DNA of 64,000 nt from Leidyana gryllorum EB-2025a (taxonomy: Eukaryota; Apicomplexa): positions 248,001-312,000 of the forward strand of contig JBLWGC010000033.1 of the NCBI GenBank assembly GCA_048772705.1, written 5' to 3'. The notes beneath the pieces were generated by a model that had not been told where the DNA came from, did no database searches, and saw only the letters and a program-made list of their open reading frames with translations. Below, piece after piece: positions 30,516 to 39,193 of this stretch. Made by a program: the position numbers and the translations under genes. How positions within the stretch are numbered: the first letter of the stretch is position 1; each line of letters starts with the position of its first letter.

Positions 30516-31064
30516 CTTTTGCGCCTTACTTCTTCAATCCTTGTTGTCGTTGCCGCGAACTAACCAAAGGTCAATATGCTAAAAATGATCCTAATAACCC
30601 AACACGGCCGCCACACACGCACACGCGGACACACACATTCCCAAACGCAGCAAAGAAATTAAGATTCGGTCTCAAAGGCTGGTGGACCATTTCGTACTCG
30701 ACTATTCTGTTCTATCATCATCATACATGCGGGACACGGGGCTTTATGTGCCACCTCGATGTTTGCGGAGCCCGCCCGCGTGCTTTTGAGTGTGAACTAT
30801 ATGACGGCTCACTTGGAGACGTTGGATGCGGAGGCGCGGTAACGGTTGGCAGTGTGGAAGGAATGGGAAATAAAGAACCCAAAGGCAGTTGATGGTGGCA
30901 ATGAAAGATGTGGGAATGCCGCAGCGGCCGCAGAGGCGCAGAGGAAAGGATTTAGTGCCTTTCTCAGAACCGTGATGACAGCTGTCATTGCGACCAACGT
31001 TATGTTATCCCCGGCGATGTTTAGTGACGAGGAAGTACGAATACTAAGCACTAACGTTTGTGGC
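30516..31064. other. Intergenic region, no supported feature
   Basis: The 549 bp between GST-5 and the 857-aa gene contain a CA-rich stretch (about 30610-30640) and a GCGGGACAC word near 30728. No convincing gene or RNA was seen. Confidence 0.5.
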
Positions 31065-33638
31065 CTACGAGCTGTTTGCATCGCTCTTGTGCCCTTCCAA
31101 ATACTGAGATTGTGCGACCACTTGCACAGTTCTTTCTTGACGGGTAACTGTGACCGTTCCGGAAGTGATTTCTTGTTGGAGTGTGGCGAATGTGTTTGAA
31201 GATTGTGAAAGTAATTCTTGATGGAGAGATGCCTCAGTTGATTGCGACGCAAGCTCGAGATCAGCGGCGAGATTCCAAGTACTCACGTTCTGCCTGTTTT
31301 GGGGATTGAAACACTGCGGCCGGGGGGACGAGCCGAAGATACCTTCGCGGGCGGCGGCTTCCGCCATCTCTTTGTCCAAAAGCTTAGGAATAAGGAGGTT
31401 GGGTACAACACCCGAGGCGATGGCGGCCTCGTCTAGGGCGTCGTCCATATGAAAATCGCTGATGCGGGTGGGGGGTTGGGGTTGCGTTGGGGTTGCCGTG
31501 GCTTCAGCTGTCGAGGAGGACATCATTGAACCTGGCCCTGTTCCTGTCTCTGTCGGCTGTGCATCTTGGTCAAGGGAATCTGGTGGTGTGTCTCCGTAGA
31601 TGTCTCGTTCGGATTCAGAGTTCGGTATCAGCGTGACCCACCACTCTTCGTCACGATTGTGCACCACCACTCGACCGTCGTCCCCGAAGACGTTTAACCT
31701 TTCGGGATTCTCAACTTTAGCCCCGCTGGTCTGAAGGAACTTGTGGAGATCCTCTCTCATGGTGTCTGACTTTTCCAGTTGGTAGATTAACGCGTGGAAC
31801 GGGAATCGGGCGACTTGTAGGTCCCTGGCCTGGTCAAACATCAACAGCCCTTGGCCCACGACGCTCTGGAGAACATGAGTGACGTCCTCTATAGTATCAA
31901 CACTGTCGGTAGGCCACTTCACAGTTGCCGTGCCAGCCTCACAGTGCTCCACCAAGTTTACCTTCTTTGGCTCGTCTTGGGCATTCACAGTAAAGAGATA
32001 ATGCCCATTGTCTTCTGCCGAGACATAATGCCCAAAGTCTTTGGACAAAAGTTTGAGATAACTGATATTCGTAAATTCTCTGAGGATCTTTCCAGTGGGC
32101 ACCTTTACGCTTGTGACGTTAGGAGCCGGCTCCACGGGGGACGTCCTTCCACTCAGTCTCTTTGATGAAGGACTCGTTGGAATCTCTGGTCCATCGCTCG
32201 CCGGCACCTCGGAACCCATTTTAGTTACACCAAACTTCCTCCTCGGCGGTGATGCTGTACCATCACCCGTCTGAGGAGAGGTCGTTGTGTTGTCCTTCTT
32301 AGCCGCTGTGGCAGCAGTCGAAACAATTTTTCTCGGTGTCGTCGCGTTACCGCTCTTCGCCGCTGCGGCAGCAGTCGAAACAATTTTTCTCGGTGTCGTC
32401 GCGTTACCGCTCTTCGCCGCTGTGGCAGCAGTCGAAACAATTTTTCTCGGTGTCGTCGCGTTACCGCTCTTTGCAGTGATCGCCCTCGGTGTCCCGACAG
32501 TGCCTACCGGCTTTGCAGTCGCCCCCGCGCGGTGCAGAGAAAGACGACTGCCTTTGAGAGTCGGACTCATCTTTGACACGTCAGCTGCAGAGCCTCTAAG
32601 GTTGGCTGAGCGTCCAGTAGCAGCAGCGGTAGGTTTCCTGCGGGAAGCAGCTGCGCGGGCGATGTCGAGTGTCGACCTGGATTTTGGGCGTTCTTTTTCA
32701 GCGGCGGCCAAGGGAGAAGAGTGCTTGTGCGATGCGGTGTCTTGAGATAGAGGTCGCGGTTTCCTGGTAGTGAATCGAGAGGGGACTTGGAAAGTGGGCG
32801 GGACAGCGTCTCGGCCCATGTCTTGATAGTTGAGGCTGGTTTTTGCCTGACAGCTCGGGAGGAGGATAAAGTAGGGGGCGAAACCGGGCTGATGATTGGC
32901 TTCCAAATCGCGGACGAAGGGTACAATCGCGTCCCTGTTCGCTACGAAGAAGTCGATAAGTGTCGAATGCTCTCCGAGATCAATGCGGGTACTGCGAAAG
33001 CTGATCTTTGGGTTATCATACGGTCCCGATGCCTGTTGGGGCGACTTTGTGATCGCCAAGTTGTACATTCCGGCCTGACCGCGGCGTATGAGCATTGACG
33101 CAAACTCGCCTCGTCTTGTGGGGAACCAAACTTGTAAAAGGGGTTCATTGGGGATGCTCGCGGCTGTTTTCGCCGCTGAGGCTGTTCTCAGTGGGGTTCT
33201 CCCTGCCGACCCTTTGCTCGCAGGTGGTGGAGACGTGCTGTCGCGATGGAGAACCATACAGCAACCGACGCTGTCACCATTGGCGAAAGGGAGGACTTTG
33301 GCTTTGTCCAAATGCGGGCTGGCCATAAAGTGGTTCCTCCTCTTCCTGGTGATGCTTATCATTTTGTTAACGTCTTCCACGGTGGGATACCCCGGCCCTT
33401 TCAGGACAGTGGCCATATTGTCCGGAGCCATCACATCCCGAACGACCCCATCGGCAAATGTGGTCTTTTCCCACGAGTAGAATCCGTCAGATCGGCGTCC
33501 TACAGCCACTGTGCTCGAGGGGACGTTCTCAGTGATGCCAGCGTTATCCCAAACTCCCGCAACGGCAACAGACGCCACCCCTATCATAGAGGGGCCAGCG
33601 TCTTTGCCATTTGACAACGCTACTCTCGGGGGCCTCAT
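31065..33638 (-). CDS. Large basic/disordered protein of unknown function
   Basis: The frame starts with a GTG upstream; the first ATG is at 33638 (MRPPRVALSNGKDAGPSMIG), giving 857 aa. The N-terminal ~290 residues look folded (Trp/Phe-containing, SFRSTRIDLGEHSTLIDFFV). Then comes a long Ser/Ala/Lys/Arg-rich linker with three copies of an SGNATTPRKIVSTAATAAK repeat, followed by a second folded region (ISYLKLLSKDFGHYVSAEDN, VVVHNRDEEWWVTLI) and a Gln/Ser-rich tail. No family recognised; the later part faintly resembles polo-box-type 'YVSxEDNGHYLF' phrasing but I do not claim it. It interrupts the GST array on the same strand. Confidence 0.65.
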   Translation of the reverse strand: MRPPRVALSNGKDAGPSMIGVASVAVAGVWDNAGITENVPSSTVAVGRRSDGFYSWEKTTFADGVVRDVMAPDNMATVLKGPGYPTVEDVNKMISITRKRRNHFMASPHLDKAKVLPFANGDSVGCCMVLHRDSTSPPPASKGSAGRTPLRTASAAKTAASIPNEPLLQVWFPTRRGEFASMLIRRGQAGMYNLAITKSPQQASGPYDNPKISFRSTRIDLGEHSTLIDFFVANRDAIVPFVRDLEANHQPGFAPYFILLPSCQAKTSLNYQDMGRDAVPPTFQVPSRFTTRKPRPLSQDTASHKHSSPLAAAEKERPKSRSTLDIARAAASRRKPTAAATGRSANLRGSAADVSKMSPTLKGSRLSLHRAGATAKPVGTVGTPRAITAKSGNATTPRKIVSTAATAAKSGNATTPRKIVSTAAAAAKSGNATTPRKIVSTAATAAKKDNTTTSPQTGDGTASPPRRKFGVTKMGSEVPASDGPEIPTSPSSKRLSGRTSPVEPAPNVTSVKVPTGKILREFTNISYLKLLSKDFGHYVSAEDNGHYLFTVNAQDEPKKVNLVEHCEAGTATVKWPTDSVDTIEDVTHVLQSVVGQGLLMFDQARDLQVARFPFHALIYQLEKSDTMREDLHKFLQTSGAKVENPERLNVFGDDGRVVVHNRDEEWWVTLIPNSESERDIYGDTPPDSLDQDAQPTETGTGPGSMMSSSTAEATATPTQPQPPTRISDFHMDDALDEAAIASGVVPNLLIPKLLDKEMAEAAAREGIFGSSPRPQCFNPQNRQNVSTWNLAADLELASQSTEASLHQELLSQSSNTFATLQQEITSGTVTVTRQERTVQVVAQSQYLEGHKSDANSS
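32302..32472. repeat. 57-bp tandem repeat, three copies
   Basis: Copies at 32302-32358, 32359-32415 and 32416-32472 are nearly identical (GCCGCTGTGGCAGCAGTCGA is the first part; one copy has GCGG for GTGG). They encode 19-residue units in the linker of the 857-aa protein. Near-identity at silent sites points to recent expansion. Confidence 0.9.
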
Positions 33639-33821
33639 AAGACAAACAATTAACTCGCTCAAAGCGTCAAAAGAATTGTAATTTTGGGTGAAGTGCAATG
33701 TCGTTCTGATAGCTGTTATCAATTCGATTGCCTTTGTTCGTTTGTCCACGTTGGTGTAATCAATTGATCAAAATGGTCGGCGAGCCTCACAGATATATTA
33801 TCTCTCTCTCTCTTTCTCGCC

Positions 33822-35681
33822 TCACTTTCGCTCGAGCCCTTTGACCAAATTGTACACTTTGGCCAAAGCTGGATACTTCTCCTGCCAGTCCTCAGGGAGG
33901 AAACCGCAGTCTCCATTGTAGCTCAACTCGTAGGTCACATAGAAATCAATGTACGAAAGTTCATTGTCGACACAGTATCCTTCAGCAGATTGTTGCAAAG
34001 CCACAATCTTCTCCCACATGTCGAGTTGAACAAAGTATTCGGGCCTCAATTCAACCGCCTTGGCTCTCCTCTCATCACCAGCCGGCGCTGCGTAATGCTT
34101 CAACACTACTTTGTGCACGTTGGAGTGAACCGAGAAGATCGATAGAGCCTGAGCTCTGCCCTTCCAGGAACGAGGCATCATGTTGGTCAACTCGGCGACG
34201 TATTGCAGACAACCGATGATCTCATAGATTCGAAGGTCGCCAATGTCGAGGAAGGGAACCTGACCCGTCAACGATTGCGGCTTCACCTCAGTGAAGAAAG
34301 CCTTGAAGCCCACTCGGTGGTCTTCAAACTCAACGTTTCCATATTCCAATAGCTTCCGGATGTGCTCAGCGCGTCCCGGCAGCTCAAAGTAAGTGAGCTT
34401 CGGCTTGCAGACCACACCGCGGAATCGCTCCTTCTTCACTGCCGGATGATTCAGAATCAAATTAGTCACTTTGTTGCAACACGGCATCTCCTTCAGCAGG
34501 TTGGGAATAGTGCCATTCAAACCCTCCATGGCCAATACGCCCGCGAAAGCGACATAGCAGTCAGCGAATGACAATCTGTCACCGACCACGTATCCCTGAT
34601 GAGACTGACGCAGAGCCACTATCGACTCCAACCGCCGGAAAGCCGCCGGAAGTGTCTCCTCACGAGCCAACTTCTTGGCCGCCGCACCCTCCTCGGGAGT
34701 TGCAGCGTGCATTACACTGCGAACAATGGCTCCCACACCAGCCATCGACAACACAATGCTGTACGCGTGGGCAAAATCGTTGTCGCGGAACGGCGTCAAA
34801 CCAGTCATGCGTGCCACCGAGATGGCGATCGCACTCGACTCAGTCAACCACGTGCCGTCTCCGAGCTGAAGAGCGGGGAGGACACCTCCGGGGATGGTGG
34901 GCTTCATTGCAGGCCACTCAGCCTTCTCGACACGGATGTCCTCGTACTCGATTCCGCCAATGGCCAACATCCAACGGATGGGAGTTGCGATTCCCTCACC
35001 GTTGAAATAGTACAACTTGGGCTTCGTCGGACTGCTCTTCTTCAGATATGCAACCATACCGGGATGACCCAACACAGCCTTGTAGGCTCCAGCGATCTTG
35101 GGGAACTTCTCCTTCAGCACGGCAGCCGTCTCCGCATCGAGCTCAGACGCCAGCGCCAAGGTGTAATAGAGGGCAACATCGATGAATGACAGACGATCTC
35201 CCACGATCCAACCATTCGCGGAGGGATTGATGGTCGCCTCAATACGCCCGAAGATCACTGGAACGTTCTCTTTCCACAAAGCCTGCATCTTGGAGTAACG
35301 CTCTTCACGCGGAAGACTCGCAGGAACTATCGCGGTGCGGCTTTGAAGCTCCACCATCATCGACAGCACAGCCATACAGATATCCTGGTCACGAGGGTTC
35401 TCAGGGAAGAGTCCAGCTCGCTTCGCAGCGTATAGCACAATACTCTGTGACTCACATAGAATTTGGCCATCGACTTCGAGAATTGGGACCAAACCCGTGG
35501 GAGAGTACGCCTTGTACTTGGCTTCGAATTCGGCGTGATCCTTCACTCGTCTGTCAACAAAGTTGACATTGCCAAGGTTGAACAGAATGCGAATGGGTTC
35601 TGCCAGCCCCTTGACGTCAAAGTACGTCAGCACCGGAACACCTTCGCGTCTACGATGCATGTCGCCGGAAGTATGATGCAT
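33822..35681 (-). CDS. Three-domain glutathione S-transferase (GST-6 of array)
   Basis: The open frame begins earlier with GTG; the first ATG is 35681 (MHHTSGDMHRRREGVPVLTY), giving 619 aa. Units start at PVLTYFDVKGLAEPIRILF, KLYYFNGEGIATPIRWMLA and KLTYFELPGRAEHIRKLLE, all with intact Tyr motifs and cis-Pro strands (GLVPILEV, GVLPALQL, GQVPFLDI), so this is the most canonical member. It shares YCVDNELSYIDFYVTYELSYN with GST-4/5. A perfect 14-bp palindrome and a further TTGGGACA site lie 75-101 bp upstream. Confidence 0.93.
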   Translation of the reverse strand: MHHTSGDMHRRREGVPVLTYFDVKGLAEPIRILFNLGNVNFVDRRVKDHAEFEAKYKAYSPTGLVPILEVDGQILCESQSIVLYAAKRAGLFPENPRDQDICMAVLSMMVELQSRTAIVPASLPREERYSKMQALWKENVPVIFGRIEATINPSANGWIVGDRLSFIDVALYYTLALASELDAETAAVLKEKFPKIAGAYKAVLGHPGMVAYLKKSSPTKPKLYYFNGEGIATPIRWMLAIGGIEYEDIRVEKAEWPAMKPTIPGGVLPALQLGDGTWLTESSAIAISVARMTGLTPFRDNDFAHAYSIVLSMAGVGAIVRSVMHAATPEEGAAAKKLAREETLPAAFRRLESIVALRQSHQGYVVGDRLSFADCYVAFAGVLAMEGLNGTIPNLLKEMPCCNKVTNLILNHPAVKKERFRGVVCKPKLTYFELPGRAEHIRKLLEYGNVEFEDHRVGFKAFFTEVKPQSLTGQVPFLDIGDLRIYEIIGCLQYVAELTNMMPRSWKGRAQALSIFSVHSNVHKVVLKHYAAPAGDERRAKAVELRPEYFVQLDMWEKIVALQQSAEGYCVDNELSYIDFYVTYELSYNGDCGFLPEDWQEKYPALAKVYNLVKGLERK

Positions 35682-35755
35682 TGTGATAAGAGGACAGTAG
35701 AAAGGCACAAACTGAAGATTTAGGAGAGAAATACCGCAAAATCAAATTTTGGCAT

Positions 35756-35782
35756 TTGGGACATCGGTGTCCCAATTGGGAC
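35756..35782 (-). promoter_or_regulatory. Palindromic GTCCCAATTGGGAC plus TTGGGACA element upstream of GST-6
   Basis: TTGGGACAT (35756-35764) is followed by the perfect 14-bp palindrome GTCCCAATTGGGAC (35769-35782). It is the clearest form of the array motif and lies 75-101 bp before the start codon. Confidence 0.6.
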
Positions 35783-35877
35783 TTTTTGCCATTTTCGGGA
35801 CGACTGCTCAGAGTTGTTGCTGCAGCGGCAATTACTTGACGGGGGCGGCTTCTAATATTATTACTATGTGATTTGAG

Positions 35878-37737
35878 CTAAGCATCGTAAACTGAAACTA
35901 GTAAAGGCTTTGTTTTCTGAGGGCGGGCGCTGGTCTGCTTATCGGTGGGGGAACGCAAAGCGAGTACGAGTTGGCGGTTCTTGGCAATTTTGGGGAAGCG
36001 ATTCTCCCAGCCATCCTGCAGCATCGTTCTGTAGATGGCCCAGTTGACTTCGTAGGCAAGATAGAAATCGATGTACGAGAGAGCGTTGCCAACGCAATAA
36101 CCTTCATCGCTCTGCTGGAGGCAGATCAGCTCTTCCACAGTATCGAGCTCAGAAGCGAATAGGGGTCTGTATTTGTCGAGGAGAGTGGGCAACTGCTCAG
36201 GCGATGCAACAGCGACTTGTCGCATGAAGCCCCGGCAATTGTTAAATGCACTAAAAATGGCCAGAGCATGTGCGTGTCCGAACAAGGATCTGGGAAGCAA
36301 GTTGGCTAGTTCGGCTGCGTAGGTTATGCAGCCGAAGACTTCGTATATTCTGTCTTGACCGATTTGTAGGAACGGCATCTTTCCGGTGGCACTCTCTGAT
36401 TTGAGGGAGGCGACCCACTGATCTCTGGGTACCAGGATATCCTCGAAATCAATTTGTGCGTATTTGAATAGCTGTCTGATAGATTCAGCTCGTCCAGATA
36501 CGGGGAAATAGTATAGTTGGGGTTTGGGGCTGTCTAGTTTGAGTCTCCTCTGCACTATGGGGTGAGACATGACCATTTGGTAGACTTGGGCGAGGTGGGG
36601 CCACTTGGATCGAATATCTTTGACATGAACGCCCCAAGGCTTCTGGAAGAGACAATGGAGGACGTTGGCCACAAGAAGGTCCACCCTGGTCAGCTTGTCC
36701 TCCACGATGTATCCCTGCCGAGACAGTGTCGAGCCCACCAAAACCTCGGCCTTGTCCAGCGAGGCGGGAAGATCGACCTCGCTGGCCGTCTTTGTGATGG
36801 TGTCTTTCTCCCACTCCGGGGCGAGATAGACATCTCTCATAATGTGTCCGTAAGACAACATAGCGGACTCGACCGCGCATGAGTGGTTGTACGCCTTCTC
36901 AGAACCGACCGGGGAGAGCACGTAATCCCGGTCAACCTGTTTCAAAATTGACAATGCGTCACGCGTAACATCTCCAGTCTCATGATCGTACAGTAGAGGC
37001 AGCATGGCCCCGCGATTTTGGATTTTGATCGCTGTCCATTCCTCACAAGTCACTCTCTCCTCACCGATTGCGACGCCGCATATGTCGAAAGCCCAACGAA
37101 TGGCATCCGAAATGCCGTCAAAGTCATGGTATTCGAGGGTATACAGCGGTTCCGTTCTACGGTCCTGAAACTCTCGCACAACCGGGAGTTCACTAACGTT
37201 GAGATAAAATATTTGACACGGTAGATACCACACGGCGGCAGAGACGTGTTGCGCCTCCTTACACTGTTTGAGGAAGCGATCGAAGGCGCAATAGAGTGCA
37301 ATGTCGGCGACGGTCATCTGATCTCCGAAAATGTAGCGATCTCTCTCCTTTGATGCTCGTCTCAGCAATGATGCAAGCCGCTGAAAGAGACTCTTAGTGA
37401 CAGTTGCGCCTTCCCCTTCCTGCTGCCACGCATCAATGGAAAGCGAGAAGACTTCACACAAACACGAGTGGATCGCTAAAGTCTCGGGACACTTGCAGAT
37501 AAAGTCTGGCCCCAAAGCCTGCTTCGCAACATACAGGAAAATTGCCTCGGGCTCCGTTATCAACTCGGTACCGACTTGGAGGGAGGGCAACGCTTGTGTG
37601 GACGGATGATTGATACTGACGGGGAGTATGGTGATGAGTGGTATTAGATATAGGTGGGAAGCGAGAAGGATCGTCTGCACCAATACAGGCGCAGTGTCTG
37701 CTCGAAGATGTCTGAAAACCACCTTGTCAGATGTCAT
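35878..37737 (-). CDS. Three-domain glutathione S-transferase (GST-7 of array), first domain decayed
   Basis: One exon, 619 aa from the ATG at 37737. The third unit is canonical (QLYYFPVSGRAESIRQLFK, GKMPFLQI). The first is much altered: the usual LTYF/GLAEQVR start is replaced by a hydrophobic run (VLVQTILLASHLYLIPLITI) and only the later part (ALPSLQVGTELITEPEAIF) is recognisable. The second unit begins YTLEYHDFDGISDAIRWAF, with a weak glutathione site (AMLPLLYDHETG). Only unit 3 therefore looks fully competent. There is no TTGGGACA site upstream; GST-8 ends 34 bp before its start on the same strand. Confidence 0.87.
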   Translation of the reverse strand: MTSDKVVFRHLRADTAPVLVQTILLASHLYLIPLITILPVSINHPSTQALPSLQVGTELITEPEAIFLYVAKQALGPDFICKCPETLAIHSCLCEVFSLSIDAWQQEGEGATVTKSLFQRLASLLRRASKERDRYIFGDQMTVADIALYCAFDRFLKQCKEAQHVSAAVWYLPCQIFYLNVSELPVVREFQDRRTEPLYTLEYHDFDGISDAIRWAFDICGVAIGEERVTCEEWTAIKIQNRGAMLPLLYDHETGDVTRDALSILKQVDRDYVLSPVGSEKAYNHSCAVESAMLSYGHIMRDVYLAPEWEKDTITKTASEVDLPASLDKAEVLVGSTLSRQGYIVEDKLTRVDLLVANVLHCLFQKPWGVHVKDIRSKWPHLAQVYQMVMSHPIVQRRLKLDSPKPQLYYFPVSGRAESIRQLFKYAQIDFEDILVPRDQWVASLKSESATGKMPFLQIGQDRIYEVFGCITYAAELANLLPRSLFGHAHALAIFSAFNNCRGFMRQVAVASPEQLPTLLDKYRPLFASELDTVEELICLQQSDEGYCVGNALSYIDFYLAYEVNWAIYRTMLQDGWENRFPKIAKNRQLVLALRSPTDKQTSARPQKTKPLLVSVYDA

Positions 37738-37771
37738 CTTTCGTTCGTTTTACAATGGCAAAAAGTGACGA

Positions 37772-38398
37772 CTAAATAGAAGAAGCAGACTTTGAACGTG
37801 TGCGAGTGTAGAATTCCACGACTTTGGGATGATTCTTGATCATCCGATGAATTTGAGACAGCTTGGGAAAGTGGCGGTCAGTATGTGGTATTATTACGCC
37901 GAAGGGGTTGTCGTGAACAAACTCAATTGCTGCGTACACGAGAAGATCGGCCGGGGTTACAGTGTTACCCACACAATACCCTGTTGCGGTTACTGTTTTC
38001 TCTATCAAACATAACCCCTGATGAACCGTATTAATGGCAACAGGGACGCGAGCGGGTCTATCGGCAGGCGTAGCGCGTATAATCGGAACAACCGCTCCCG
38101 ATAAGGTGTCACACATTTGACAAATCTGTTCAGAGCGAAGAGCATGAAGGGGATCAGAGGGCTCGATTCCACTCTGACGCGCGGCATAATTCAGCATAGC
38201 TATGGGCTCAGCGAAACGCTGGCCATCCACCTCCAAGATCGGGAATGTACCCGTAGGCGACACGTGGGCATACTGTGGCATGTCGCATATGTCGAATCGG
38301 CGGTCCTCAATCTCCACATCCCCAAGCGCGAATGCAAGTCGTATCGCGTGAGCTCTCCCCGGCACATCGGCGTAGTACAGGATCGGGCTGGAGGACAT
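37772..38398 (-). CDS. Single-domain glutathione S-transferase (GST-8 of array)
   Basis: I take the ATG at 38398 (MSSSPILYYADVPGRAHAIR), giving 208 aa, the size of an ordinary sigma-like GST subunit. It has an N-terminal thioredoxin fold with ILYYADVPGRAHAIRLAFAL, cis-Pro strand GTFPILEVDGQRF, Glu-Pro in place of the usual Gln-Ser (AEPIAM), and a C-terminal helical domain with GYCVGNTVTPADLLVYAAIE. It is the only one-unit GST in the window and lies at the upstream end of the array, 32 bp after the UTP6-like stop. It may be the ancestral form or a trimmed copy. Confidence 0.9.
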   Translation of the reverse strand: MSSSPILYYADVPGRAHAIRLAFALGDVEIEDRRFDICDMPQYAHVSPTGTFPILEVDGQRFAEPIAMLNYAARQSGIEPSDPLHALRSEQICQMCDTLSGAVVPIIRATPADRPARVPVAINTVHQGLCLIEKTVTATGYCVGNTVTPADLLVYAAIEFVHDNPFGVIIPHTDRHFPKLSQIHRMIKNHPKVVEFYTRTRSKSASSI

Positions 38399-38430
38399 GG
38401 TTTGGGAGACAAAATTTTTCTTCCATCTGA

Positions 38431-39193
38431 TCAAGCTGACTGCATCTCAGCACAGAAATCCTCAACCCCAGCTGTCACGTCTGGATCCTCGTCGTTGTTC
38501 GGACGAGCGCGGCCTTCGTGGACGCCGCGGATCATCACGGCGACCAACAGATTCCGCAGAGTGCGTTGCAAAGCGGGATCGTTCCGGTTGAAAGCGTGTG
38601 CCGTGCGCGCCAGAGCTATCGCAGATTGGTAGTTCCCGGCCTCCTTGTGTCGCTCTATGTAGATCATCCACAGACGCAAGTCGCGTGGATTGCGCAAAAT
38701 GCACTGCAAAGTCACTCATCTTTCACCGAAAAATCACTCACCTGCCCCAGAAACGTATCCAACAAATGTTTGTTCGCTTTCCGACACAAGAACTCTATGA
38801 TCGTCAGCTCCAAATGCCCATCACTCGGACACACATTTCGAGCACGCAAAAGCAGGCGGTAGATCAACTTGAGCCACTCACTGAACACCTTATGGGCTCC
38901 TTCGGGCTGCCGAGACAGAAAAAATTCGGCTTGGCCAGCAGCTGACTCACCTTGACGGCGGGCCTCCTCAGTACACCGTGAACGGCGACCATATATGTGA
39001 TCCACTGAAGGTACGCTGACAACTTTTTGTCGGGTTCATTCAAGTTGTCTGCCACAGCTTGAAAGTGTCTCGAACGAGAGGCTATCAAAGCGGCCTGGTC
39101 CGAGGTCAGTAGTTCCAGCTCCACCGCACTATATAGAGCTCGCGCAATACGCCCCTCAATGGGCTGTCCCTGACTCCGCATCGCGATACTCAT
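38431..39193 (-). CDS. UTP6: UTP6-like U3 snoRNP / small-subunit processome protein (short)
   Basis: UTP6 is a HAT-repeat component of the SSU processome, required for 18S pre-rRNA cleavage. Exons (minus strand): 39193-38951, 38906-38742 and 38703-38431, with introns of 44 and 38 nt; both joins keep phase 0 and give 226 aa. The N-terminus (IEGRIARALYSAVELELLTS, then RSRHFQAVADNLNEPDKKL) matches the UTP6 family start, and RNPRDLRLWMIYIERHKEAG reads as a HAT repeat. Known members are ~450-600 aa, so this one is cut short after the first repeats. Its ATG overlaps the TGA of the upstream gene (ATGA at 39190-39193); an ATG 12 bp later is an alternative start. Confidence 0.62.
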
